Assembly (NCBI RefSeq): GCF_047302425.1
Contig: NZ_CP154855.1
Span: forward strand, 1,798,001 to 1,862,000
Length of the DNA: 64,000 nt
DNA from: Oceanitalea sp047302425
GTDB taxonomy: Bacteria; Actinomycetota; Actinomycetes; Actinomycetales; Actinomycetaceae
Reading direction: 5' to 3'
Part shown: piece by piece, positions 8,105-16,258 of the stretch
How the letters are laid out: each line of letters begins with the position of its first letter
How positions within the stretch are numbered: position 1 is the stretch's first letter
Position numbers and translations under genes: made by a program
The notes under the pieces: generated by a model
Told to the model about the DNA's origin: nothing
The model's database searches: none
Seen by the model: the letters and a program-made list of their open reading frames with translations, nothing else

Positions 8105-9994
8105 TCAGCCGTGCAGGTTGAGGACCAGCTCCTCCGGACCGCCCTCGACAACGCGCACCGGGATGCCCCAGTCCTGGGCGGCGAGGTGGCACGCCGGGAA
8201 CTCGATCGCCGGGTCGTCGTCGCAGGAGGCGGCCTTGGCGGTCACCGAGAGCACCGTCTGCCCGTCCCCGCCGTCGAGGGAGCCGAGGCTCAGGGTGACC
8301 TGCCGCTCGAGGTCCGTCCCGGTGCCGCCCCCCGCCACCAGCGAGTCCGCGGACACCGACAGCTGGGTGGACGGGCCGAAGCGGTCGTCGAGCTTCTTGC
8401 CCGCCGGCGGGGTGAAGACGACGCGCAGCGTGAAGCTTGGCGCCACCTCGGTGGCGGGCCGGTGGGTCCGGTGCGCACCGCCGTCGTGCAGCTCGGCCGC
8501 GCCCTCGGGCAGCGGAACCCGGGTGAGGCGGTGGGCGGCGGACTCGACGACGACGAGGTGGGTGCCGTCGTCGTCCACGAGGAGCCCGGACGGCTCACGC
8601 AGCCCGGTGGCCACGGTGCTCACCTGCCCGGTCGCGGGGTCGTAGAGGCGCACGGCGCCGTTGTACGTGTCGGCGACGGCGACCTGCCCGCCCGGGAGGG
8701 CGGCGACGCCGAGCGGGTGCTGGAGGAGCGCCTCGGAGGCGGCGCCGTCGCGGTGGCCGAAGTCGAAGAGCCCCTGCCCGACGACGGTGCGCACCTGGCC
8801 GGCGGGCACGTCGACGTAGCGCAGGGCGGAGGTCTCGGAGTCGGCGAGCCAGACGCGCCCGTCGGCGCCGACCGACAGGCCCGAGGGCTGGGCGAACCAG
8901 GCCTGGCGCAGCTCGCCGTCGACGAGGCCCTCGTTCATCGTCCCGCCGAGGCGGGCGACGAAGCCGGCGAGCGGGTCGAAGGTCCACAGCGTGTGGTGCC
9001 CGGCCATGGCGACGACGACGGCCTTCGCCTCGGCGGACCACGTGACGTCCCACGGGGAGGAGAGCTTGAGACGGCGGGCGGGGCCGTAGTCCTCGGTGGC
9101 GGGCTCCTCGCCCGGCGCGACGTTGTCCGGCGCGCCGACCATGAACTGCTCACCGGTGCCGGCGAGCGTGCTCACGTGCCCGTCGGCGAGGCGCACCCCG
9201 CGCAGGAGGTGGTTGACGGTGTCCGCGACGACGACGTCGTAGCCCACCTGCTCGGCGACCTCACCGGGCAGGGGGCACAGCCCGTTGGGCTCGTTGAGCT
9301 CGGCGACTTCGGGGGCGCCGTCGGCGTGCCCGCGGGTGCCGGAGCCGATGGCGCGGACGAGGGTCTCGCCGTCGGGCTCGAGCTCGACGAGGCGGTGGTG
9401 GCCGGCGTCGGCGACGAGGAGGTTGCCGCTGGGCAGCGCGACCGCCTTGGCCGGGAACTTGAGCAGGCCGGCGGTGGGCTCGGGCGGCACGTACGGGCCG
9501 GAGCCGCGGTGCAGCGTGCCCTTGGCCTCGTGCTCGGCGACGAGCTGCTCGATGGCGGCGGCGATGTTCGGGGTGTGCCCCTCACCGGCCATGTGGCCGA
9601 CGATGTACCCCTCGGGGTCGATGAGGACGAGCGTGGGCCACGCGCGGGCGGTGTAGGCCTTCCACGTGACGAGCTCGGGGTCGTCGAGGACGGGGTGGGC
9701 GACGTCGTAGCGCTCGACGGCGGCGACGAGCGCGTCCGGGTCGGCCTCGTGGACGAACTTGGGGGAGTGGACGCCGATCGTCACGAGGACGTCGTGGTAC
9801 TTCTCCTCGAGCTCGCGCAGCTCGTCGATGACGTGCAGACAGTTGATGCAGCAGAAGGTCCAGAAGTCGAGGAGGACGATCTTGCCGCGCAGCTCGGCCA
9901 GGGTCAGCTCGCGGCCGCCGGTGTTCAGCCAGCCGCGGCCGGTGAGCTCGGAGGCGCGGACGCGAGGCTGGGTGCGGGTGCTGGGCGACGTCAT
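8105..9994 (-). CDS. Thioredoxin-like/NHL-repeat protein (NHLRC2-like)
   Basis: The 629-residue protein joins an N-terminal TlpA-like thioredoxin domain (residues 15-155, active site CCINC at 48-52) to an NHL beta-propeller. Repeats include NLLVADAGHHRLVELEPDG, VVVADTVNHLLRGV, RVWLADSETSALRYV and QVAVADTYNGAVRLYD. A C-terminal domain of about 110 residues follows. This is the architecture of NHLRC2 and its bacterial homologues, thought to be cytosolic redox or scaffold proteins. No signal peptide is seen. The ATG at 9994 is preceded six bases upstream by GACAAT, a weak leaderless-type element. The reaction is unknown. Confidence 0.85.
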   Translation of the reverse strand: MTSPSTRTQPRVRASELTGRGWLNTGGRELTLAELRGKIVLLDFWTFCCINCLHVIDELRELEEKYHDVLVTIGVHSPKFVHEADPDALVAAVERYDVAHPVLDDPELVTWKAYTARAWPTLVLIDPEGYIVGHMAGEGHTPNIAAAIEQLVAEHEAKGTLHRGSGPYVPPEPTAGLLKFPAKAVALPSGNLLVADAGHHRLVELEPDGETLVRAIGSGTRGHADGAPEVAELNEPNGLCPLPGEVAEQVGYDVVVADTVNHLLRGVRLADGHVSTLAGTGEQFMVGAPDNVAPGEEPATEDYGPARRLKLSSPWDVTWSAEAKAVVVAMAGHHTLWTFDPLAGFVARLGGTMNEGLVDGELRQAWFAQPSGLSVGADGRVWLADSETSALRYVDVPAGQVRTVVGQGLFDFGHRDGAASEALLQHPLGVAALPGGQVAVADTYNGAVRLYDPATGQVSTVATGLREPSGLLVDDDGTHLVVVESAAHRLTRVPLPEGAAELHDGGAHRTHRPATEVAPSFTLRVVFTPPAGKKLDDRFGPSTQLSVSADSLVAGGGTGTDLERQVTLSLGSLDGGDGQTVLSVTAKAASCDDDPAIEFPACHLAAQDWGIPVRVVEGGPEELVLNLHG

Positions 9995-10023
9995 GTCCCC
10001 ATTGTCCCCGGGGCGACGGCGCG

Positions 10024-10236
10024 TCAGGGCACGCGGGTCGGGTCCATCTCGTGGGATGGGACACGCAGCTGTGTGGCGTCGTTCTCCGCTCCCGTGGCAC
10101 CGCTCGTGGGGAGCAGGCGGTCGGTGGCCACGTGGAGCGTGAGGAGGACGGCGAGGGTCAGTGCCGCGAGCGCGACGCCGACGGCGACGGCGCCCGCGAG
10201 CTCGGGCAGCGGGGTGCGGGGACGGTTCGTGCTCAC
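10024..10236 (-). CDS. Small single-pass membrane protein, unknown
   Basis: From the GTG at 10236 the product is 70 residues: a short basic N-terminus (STNRPRTPLPE), one strong transmembrane helix at about residues 12-37 (AGAVAVGVALAALTLAVLL) and a polar tail. A slightly longer frame upstream is proline-rich and unlikely. It is 29 bp upstream of the NHL-thioredoxin gene in the same direction and could be cotranscribed. I recognise no family. Confidence 0.5.
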   Translation of the reverse strand: MSTNRPRTPLPELAGAVAVGVALAALTLAVLLTLHVATDRLLPTSGATGAENDATQLRVPSHEMDPTRVP

Positions 10237-10320
10237 GGGACGATCCTCGCCGGGCGGGGCGCCGGTCCGCGTCGGCCCGGCGGCTGATCCTGGTGGCCCG
10301 GGGTCCACCCGTGGTCGGAC

Positions 10321-11991
10321 CTACGGCAGGCGCAGCCCGCCGGCGTGGTGGACGTGGAACCAGCGGTAGCCGTAACCGTCGAGGGCCAGCTCGGCGGCGC
10401 CGTCGTCGTCGACGAGCCGCTCGTCGCCGAGGAGGCTCTCGAGGAAGGACCCCGGGGGCGCGTCGACCCGCAGCGGGACGGTGCGGGCGTCGCCGCCGAG
10501 GTTGTGGACGGCGACGACCATCCGTCCTTCCCACGCGACGCAGTGCGCGAGGACCTCGGTGTGGGGCTGGTCGAGCACGTGGAAGGTGCCCCGGCCGAGC
10601 TCGGGGTGGGAGCGGTAGGTCTGGACGAGGCGGCGCACGAAGGTCCACAGCGAGTCCGGGTCGCGCATCTGGTCCCACGCATTGACGAACTGGGGGCCGT
10701 AGCCGCCGGGCACCGGGCGGGCGACGAGCTGCTCGGGCGGGGCGGTGGAGAAGGCGCCGCCCGGCTCCGGGGACCACTGCATCGGGGTGCGCACCGCCAT
10801 GCGTCCCTCGGCGGCGAGGTCCTCGCCCATCCCGATCTCCTCGCCGTAGAAGAGCGACGGCGTGCCGGGCAGGGAGAAGAGCAGGGAGTAGACGAGCCGG
10901 ATGCGCCGCGGGTCCCCGTCCATCATCGGCGGCACGCGGCGCTTGAGGCCGCGGCCGTAGATCTGCATCTCCTCCTCGGGCCCGAAGGCCGCGAAGACCT
11001 CGGCCCGCTCGTCCTCGGTGAGCTTGTCCAGGGTGAGCTCGTCGTGGTTGCGCACGAAGGTGGCCCACTGGCAGTCCTCGGGGATCTCCGGGCGGGCGAG
11101 CAGCGCCTCGGTGAGCGGTCCGGCGTCGCCGCGGGCGAGGGAGAGGTAGAGCCGCTGCATCGTGATGAAGTCGAACATCATGTGGAGCTGGTGACCGTCG
11201 CCGAAGTACGTCGCCTGCTCCTCGTGCGGCACGTTGACCTCACCGAGGAGCACGGCGTCCCCGCGGCGACGGGAGAGGAAGGCCCGGATGTCCCTGAGGT
11301 GGTCGTGCGGGTGCTGCATCGCGTCGGCGTCCTCGCCGGTCATGCCGACGTCCTCGAGGAAGAAGGGCACGGCGTCGACCCGGAAGCCGTCGATGCCGAG
11401 CTCGAGCCAGAAGCCGACGACCTTCATGATCTCGTCGCGCACCTTGGGGTTGGCGACGTTGAGGTCGGGCTGGTGGGAGTAGAAGTGGTGGAGGTACCAC
11501 TCCTCGGTCTTCTCGTCGAAGGTCCAGATGCCGCCCTCCTGGTCGGGGAAGACCGCCATGTCGGAGGTGTCCGGCGGTTCCTCGGCCCGCCACACGTAGT
11601 AGTCCCGGAACGGGTCGTCCTTCGAGCGGCGGGCGGCCTGGAACCAGGGGTGCTGGTCGGAGGTGTGGTTGATGAGGAGGTCGACGATGACCCGCATGCC
11701 GCGGTCCTTGGCGGTGCGGACGAGCTCGACGACGTCGCCCAGGCTGCCCAGTCGCGGGTCGACGCCGTAGAAGTCGGTGACGTCGTAGCCGTCGTCCCGG
11801 TCGGGCGTGGGGTAGAAGGGCATGAGCCACAGGCACGTGACGCCGAGCTGGGCGAGGTAGTCGATCCGGTCGACGAGACCGGCGAGGTCCCCCACGCCGT
11901 CGCCGTCGGAGTCGAAGAAGATCTCGACGTCGAGGCAGTAGATGACGGCGGTCTTCCACCACTGGTCGGAGGTCTCGGTGATGCGGGTCAT
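10321..11991 (-). CDS. GH13 alpha-glucosidase/trehalose-synthase-like enzyme
   Basis: The 556-residue protein is a GH13 enzyme close to trehalose synthases (maltose to trehalose). It begins with DGDGVGDLAGLVDRIDYL and FYPTPDRDDGYDVTDF. The catalytic nucleophile is in GFRVDAVPF, the acid/base glutamate in LLGEVNVP, and the transition-state aspartate in FVRNHDELTLD. A small C-terminal beta domain completes it. There is no signal peptide, so it acts in the cytosol. Its ATG (11991) overlaps the stop of an 84-residue membrane protein gene by 4 bp, giving tight translational coupling. TreY/TreZ or maltokinase genes are not present, so the true substrate is uncertain. Confidence 0.85.
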   Translation of the reverse strand: MTRITETSDQWWKTAVIYCLDVEIFFDSDGDGVGDLAGLVDRIDYLAQLGVTCLWLMPFYPTPDRDDGYDVTDFYGVDPRLGSLGDVVELVRTAKDRGMRVIVDLLINHTSDQHPWFQAARRSKDDPFRDYYVWRAEEPPDTSDMAVFPDQEGGIWTFDEKTEEWYLHHFYSHQPDLNVANPKVRDEIMKVVGFWLELGIDGFRVDAVPFFLEDVGMTGEDADAMQHPHDHLRDIRAFLSRRRGDAVLLGEVNVPHEEQATYFGDGHQLHMMFDFITMQRLYLSLARGDAGPLTEALLARPEIPEDCQWATFVRNHDELTLDKLTEDERAEVFAAFGPEEEMQIYGRGLKRRVPPMMDGDPRRIRLVYSLLFSLPGTPSLFYGEEIGMGEDLAAEGRMAVRTPMQWSPEPGGAFSTAPPEQLVARPVPGGYGPQFVNAWDQMRDPDSLWTFVRRLVQTYRSHPELGRGTFHVLDQPHTEVLAHCVAWEGRMVVAVHNLGGDARTVPLRVDAPPGSFLESLLGDERLVDDDGAAELALDGYGYRWFHVHHAGGLRLP

Positions 11992-12242
11992 CGGCGGGCC
12001 CAGCGGTAGCCGGCTGCCCCGGCGAGGAGCACCGCGCCGACGACGAGCGCGAGGAGGAACAGAACGCCGGGCGTGTCGAGGACGACCATCCGCGGGGCGC
12101 CCGAGACGAGGGGCATGGACGAGGGCCACCCGACGGCGACCTCGCGGACGAAGGTGCCCCACACGCCGGCGAGGAGCAGGACGGCCGCCAGGACGACCGC
12201 GACCCGCACGCTGCGTGGGGAGGACTGGGCGGGGAGTGACAT
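11988..12242 (-). CDS. Small two-helix membrane protein, unknown
   Basis: The 84-residue product starts MSLPAQSSPRSVRV and has two hydrophobic helices, about residues 14-33 and 55-77, ending GYRWARR. Its stop overlaps the start of the GH13 gene (ATGA), so both are one operon. A TACCGT hexamer lies about 33 bp upstream together with a GGAAGGA ribosome binding site. No family is recognised. Confidence 0.6.
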   Translation of the reverse strand: MSLPAQSSPRSVRVAVVLAAVLLLAGVWGTFVREVAVGWPSSMPLVSGAPRMVVLDTPGVLFLLALVVGAVLLAGAAGYRWARR

Positions 12243-12340
12243 GTCGGTCCTTCCGTCGTCGGTCTGCCGACCACGGTAGCGGCGTGTCACGGCCCGCGGA
12301 CCGGGAACCCGGCCCGCGCCCCGCGGGAGGAGGGGGTGTG

Positions 12341-12393
12341 GTGCGGAGGCGTCAGACTGAGCCACCAGGTGAATCAATCTGACGCCTCCGCAC
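12341..12393. repeat. Large stem-loop, same family as 52858-52915
   Basis: GTGCGGAGGCGTCAGA (12341-12356) pairs perfectly with 12378-12393 around a 21-base loop holding CCACCAGGTGAATCA. Flanking CCCGCGGGAGG/CCTCCCGCGGGA may extend the stem. It lies between the ABC ATPase stop and the start of the 84-residue membrane protein. There is no T-tract. The loop core is shared with the element at 52858. Confidence 0.8.
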
Positions 12394-12421
12394 TCGCACC
12401 TCCCGCGGGACGCGCGAGCGC

Positions 12422-14104
12422 TCAGCTGCGCAGGGCCGCCAGCGCCTCGCGGCGCTGCTCCTGCTCCACCGGGTCCGGCACGGGGACCGAGGCGAGGAGC
12501 TTCTGGGTGTAGGCGTGCTGCGGCGCCTGGAGCACCTGCTCACCGGTGCCGAGCTCGACGAGGTCGCCGCGGTAGAGCACGGCGATCCGGTCGGCGAGCA
12601 TGCCGACGACCGCGAGGTCGTGGCTGATGAACAGCGTCGCGAAGCCCAGGCGCTCCTGGAGCTCGCTGAACACCTCGAGCACCTTGGCCTGGACCGACAC
12701 GTCCAGGGCCGAGGTGGGCTCGTCGGCGATGAGCAGGTCCGGGTCGAGCGCCAGGCCGCGCGCCAGGCTGGCGCGCTGCCGCTGCCCGCCGGAGAGCTCG
12801 TGCGGGTAGCGCTCGGCGTAGTGCGTGGGCAGGTGGACGGCGTCGAGCAGCTCCTCGACCCGGGGGCGCGCCGCAGCTGCGTCGCGAGCCCGGCCGTGGA
12901 TGAGCAGCGGCTCGGCCACGGCCTCGCCGATGGTGAGGAGCGGGTTAAAGCTCGTCGCCGGGTCCTGGAAGACGAAGCCGACCCGGGCGCGCAGCGGCCG
13001 GAAGCCCTTCTCCTTGAACCCGACCATCTCGTGGCCCAGCACCTCGAGCGAGCCGCCGGTCGCGCGGGTGAGGCCCGCGATGGCCCGGCCGATCGTCGTC
13101 TTGCCCGAGCCGGACTCGCCCACGAGGCCGAGCACCTCGCCGGGCGCGATCTCGAAGCTCACCTTGTTGACGGCCCGGAACTCGGGCTGGCGCAGGCGCC
13201 CGGGGTAGACGATCTCGAGGTCGCGGGCGCGCACCACCGGCTCCGGGCCGGCGTCCGCGGCGGCGGGGGAGGGCCCCGGCTCCCAGTCGGGGGTGTGTGC
13301 CCCGAGCTTCGGCACCGCCCCGAGCAGCTGGCGGGTGTACTCGTGCTGCGGGGCGGCGAAGAGCTCGCGCGCCGGCGCCTGCTCCACCACCTTGCCGCGG
13401 TACATGACCGCCACCCGGTCGGCGAGGTCGGCGACCACCCCCATGTTGTGGGTGATGAGGATGATGGCGCGCCCGAACTCGTCGCGCACCGCCCGCAGCA
13501 GGTCGAGGATCTCGGCCTGGACGGTGACGTCGAGCGCCGTCGTCGGCTCGTCGGCGACGATGACCTTCGGGTCCAGGGCGAGGGCCATCGCGATGACGAT
13601 GCGCTGCTTCTGCCCGCCGGAGAACTGGTGGGGGTAGTGGTCCACCCGCGTCTCGGGGTCGGGGATGCCGACCTTGCCGAGCATCTCCACCGCCCGCTCG
13701 CGGGCCGCCTTCTTCGTGTACTCCCCGTGCGCGCGCAGCCCCTCGGCCAGCTGCCAGCCGACCGTGTAGACGGGGTTGAGTGCCGTCGAGGGCTCCTGGA
13801 ACACCATGGCGACGTCCCGGCCGCGGGCCTGGCGCAGCTCGCCGGGCCTGAGCTGGACGACGTCACTGCCCGCGAGGACGACGGCGCCCTCGACGCTCGC
13901 GTTGTCGGGCAGCAGCCCGAGCACGCTCTTGGCCGTCACGGTCTTGCCCGAGCCGGACTCGCCGACGACGGCGAGCACCTCGCCGGGGTTGACGTGGAGG
14001 GAGACGCCGTCGACGGCGTTGACCGGCTCCCCGTCGGTGGCGAAGGTGATGTGCAGGTCCCGGATGTCGACGACGGGTCCGCCGTCGGCGTCGTGCGCGG
14101 TCAT
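12422..14104 (-). CDS. Oligopeptide ABC transporter ATPase, fused DppD-DppF type
   Basis: The 560-residue protein holds two ABC ATPase domains in one chain. The first has Walker A GESGSGKT at residues 48-55, signature HQFSGGQKQR and Walker B VIVADEPTTALD. The second, from about residue 295, has GESGSGKT, HELSGGQRQR and LLIADEPTSALD. Both carry the C-terminal extension typical of peptide importers (HEYTRQLL, HAYTQKLL). It is the last gene of the importer operon, and its ATG at 14104 overlaps the preceding permease stop by one base (TGATG). Confidence 0.93.
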   Translation of the reverse strand: MTAHDADGGPVVDIRDLHITFATDGEPVNAVDGVSLHVNPGEVLAVVGESGSGKTVTAKSVLGLLPDNASVEGAVVLAGSDVVQLRPGELRQARGRDVAMVFQEPSTALNPVYTVGWQLAEGLRAHGEYTKKAARERAVEMLGKVGIPDPETRVDHYPHQFSGGQKQRIVIAMALALDPKVIVADEPTTALDVTVQAEILDLLRAVRDEFGRAIILITHNMGVVADLADRVAVMYRGKVVEQAPARELFAAPQHEYTRQLLGAVPKLGAHTPDWEPGPSPAAADAGPEPVVRARDLEIVYPGRLRQPEFRAVNKVSFEIAPGEVLGLVGESGSGKTTIGRAIAGLTRATGGSLEVLGHEMVGFKEKGFRPLRARVGFVFQDPATSFNPLLTIGEAVAEPLLIHGRARDAAAARPRVEELLDAVHLPTHYAERYPHELSGGQRQRASLARGLALDPDLLIADEPTSALDVSVQAKVLEVFSELQERLGFATLFISHDLAVVGMLADRIAVLYRGDLVELGTGEQVLQAPQHAYTQKLLASVPVPDPVEQEQRREALAALRS

Positions 14105-15102
14105 CACGCGGCTCCCTTCATGGCGGTGGCGACGCGGCGCGGCCGCGGCGGGCGGCGGCGGATGCGCAGGCGCGGGTCGGACAGGTCGTTGAGGCTCTCC
14201 CCGACGAGGGTGATGCCCAGGACGAGCAGGACGATGGCGACGCCGGGGAAGACGCCGGTCCACCAGATGCCGCTCGCGACGTCGGAGATCGCCCGGTTGA
14301 GGTCGTAGCCCCACTCGGCGGCCGCCGTCGGGTTGATGCCGAAGCCGAGGAAGCCCAGCCCCGCGAGGGTGAGGATCGCCTCGGAGGCGTTGAGCGTGAC
14401 GATGAGCGGCAGCGAGCGGGTCGCGTTGCGCAGCACGTGGCGGGAGAGGATCCGCGGCGTGGAGGCGCCGAGGACGCGCGCGGACTCGACGAAGGCCTCG
14501 GCCTTGAGCCGGACCGTCTCGGCGCGCACCACGCGGAAGTACTGCGGCACGAAGACCACGGTGATCGAGATGGCCGCCGCGGCGATGCCGCCGAAGAAGC
14601 TCGACTGCCCGCCGGAGATGATGATCGAGACGACGATCGCCAGCAGCAGGGAGGGGAACGCGTAGATCGCGTCGGCGATGGTCACGAGGACGCGGTCGAG
14701 CCAGCCGCCGAGGTAGCCGGAGACCAGGCCCAAGGCGATGCCGAGGAAGATCGAGGCGACGACGGCGAGTACCACGGTGAGCAGCGCCGTCTGGGCGCCC
14801 CACACGACGCGGGAGAAGACGTCGTAGCCGCCGACGGTCGTGCCCCACCAGAACTCGCTCGACGGCGGCGCCTGACGGGGGAAGGACCCGTCCGGGCCGC
14901 TGAGCTGGTTGAAGGAGTACGGGGCGATGAGCGGCGCGAGGACCGCCATGAGGATGAAGACGGCGCAGATGACGAGGCCGGCGATGAGCATGCCGCGCTG
15001 GAGGCCGACGCTGCGGCGCAGCTGCCAGACGATCGGCAGCTTCTTCCAGCGGGACTCGTGCGCGGCGGCGCCGTGCTCGATCGGGTCGGGTGCGGTGCTC
15101 AT
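14104..15102 (-). CDS. Oligopeptide ABC transporter permease, DppC-like
   Basis: The 332-residue membrane protein has an N-terminal helix near residues 40-62, then the binding-protein-dependent permease fold. The EAA-type loop is ESARVLGASTPRILSRHVLRN, and the C-terminus contains GESLNDLSDPRLRIR, typical of DppC/OppC. It follows the DppB-like gene with a 2-bp gap. Together they form the channel through which the ATPase drives peptide import. Confidence 0.93.
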   Translation of the reverse strand: MSTAPDPIEHGAAAHESRWKKLPIVWQLRRSVGLQRGMLIAGLVICAVFILMAVLAPLIAPYSFNQLSGPDGSFPRQAPPSSEFWWGTTVGGYDVFSRVVWGAQTALLTVVLAVVASIFLGIALGLVSGYLGGWLDRVLVTIADAIYAFPSLLLAIVVSIIISGGQSSFFGGIAAAAISITVVFVPQYFRVVRAETVRLKAEAFVESARVLGASTPRILSRHVLRNATRSLPLIVTLNASEAILTLAGLGFLGFGINPTAAAEWGYDLNRAISDVASGIWWTGVFPGVAIVLLVLGITLVGESLNDLSDPRLRIRRRPPRPRRVATAMKGAA

Positions 15103-15104
15103 CG

Positions 15105-16181
15105 TCAGTACCTCACTCTCGGGTCGATGAGGGCGGCGATGACGTCGACGACGAAGTTCGTCACGGCGACGATCACCGCGAGGAGCGCGACGATGCCCTG
15201 GACGGCGACGAAGTCGCGCGCGCCCAGGTACTGGGCCAGCTGGAAGCCCAGGCCGCGCCACTCGAAGGTGGTCTCGGTGAGGATCGCCCCGCCGAGCATG
15301 AGGGCGATCTGCATGCCCATGACCGTGATGATCGGGATGAGCGCCGGCTTGTAGGCGTGCTTGCGCAGCAGCCGTCCCTCCGGCACGCCGCGGGAGCGGG
15401 CGGCGTCGACGTAGTCCATGCCGAGGGTGCCGATGAGGTTGGTGCGCACGAGCCGGAGGAACACCCCGGCGGTGAGCAGCCCGAGGGCGACGGCGGGCAG
15501 CACGGCGTGGGACAGGACGTCGGAGATGAGGTCCCAGCGCCCGGTGCGCAGCGCGTCGAGGATGTTGATGCCGCTCGAGCCGGAGATGCGGTCCAGGGTG
15601 AGCTGGGTGCCGGGGGTGGCCCGCCCGCCGAGCGGGAACCAGCCGAGCCACACGGAGAAGACGAGCTTGAGCAGGAGGCCCGCGAAGAAGACCGGGGTCG
15701 CGTAGCAGAGGATCGCGAAGATGCGGAGCACGGCGTCGGGCAGCTGGTCGCGGCGGTAGGCGGCGATGCGGCCCAGCGGGATGCCGACGAGCAGCGCGAC
15801 GATGAGCGAGAAGATGACGAGCTCGAGGGTCGCGGTCCCGTAGGTCAGGAGGATCTCGCTGATCGCCCGGTTGTCCGTCACTGTGCGGCCGAAGTCGCCG
15901 GTGAAGATCTGGCCGAGGTACTCGACGTACTGCACGAGCACGGGCCGGTCGTAGCCCGCCGCGGCGAGCCGTTCGGCGAGCTGGTCGGGCGTGAGACGCC
16001 CGCCCACCGAGGCGGAGATCGGGTCACCGACCACCCGCATGAGGAAGAACACCAGAGTGACCAGGATGAACACCGTGGGGATGATGAGCAGGAACCGCAC
16101 GAGGATGTAGCGGCCCAGCCCCGATCCGCCGGACTTGGTGGCGGCTGTGGTGCTCACCGTCCGTTCGTCTGCGATCGTCAC
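15105..16181 (-). CDS. Oligopeptide ABC transporter permease, DppB-like
   Basis: The 358-residue permease starts with about 20 polar residues, then the conserved DppB opening (YILVRFLLIIPTVFILVTLVFFLMR). The loop RLTPDQLAERLAAAGYDRPVLVQY follows, and an EAA motif (DAARSRGVPEGRLLRKHAYK) lies near residue 250. It ends LIDPRVRY. It lies directly after a perfect 18-bp hairpin that separates it from the binding-protein gene. Confidence 0.93.
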   Translation of the reverse strand: MTIADERTVSTTAATKSGGSGLGRYILVRFLLIIPTVFILVTLVFFLMRVVGDPISASVGGRLTPDQLAERLAAAGYDRPVLVQYVEYLGQIFTGDFGRTVTDNRAISEILLTYGTATLELVIFSLIVALLVGIPLGRIAAYRRDQLPDAVLRIFAILCYATPVFFAGLLLKLVFSVWLGWFPLGGRATPGTQLTLDRISGSSGINILDALRTGRWDLISDVLSHAVLPAVALGLLTAGVFLRLVRTNLIGTLGMDYVDAARSRGVPEGRLLRKHAYKPALIPIITVMGMQIALMLGGAILTETTFEWRGLGFQLAQYLGARDFVAVQGIVALLAVIVAVTNFVVDVIAALIDPRVRY

Positions 16182-16199
16182 GAAGACTCTCCTCTCACG

Positions 16200-16239
16200 G
16201 ACGGGACGGGGTGCCGCGGTAGCGGCACCCCGTCCCGTC
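16200..16239 (-). terminator. Hairpin between binding-protein and permease genes
   Basis: Perfect 18-base arms (16200-16217 and 16222-16239) flank a four-base GGTA loop. It falls between the substrate-binding protein stop (16259) and the DppB start (16181). In ABC operons such a hairpin commonly stabilises the upstream mRNA or partly terminates, giving more binding protein than permease. Confidence 0.8.
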
Positions 16240-16258
16240 GTCGTGGATGTTGCGCGGC

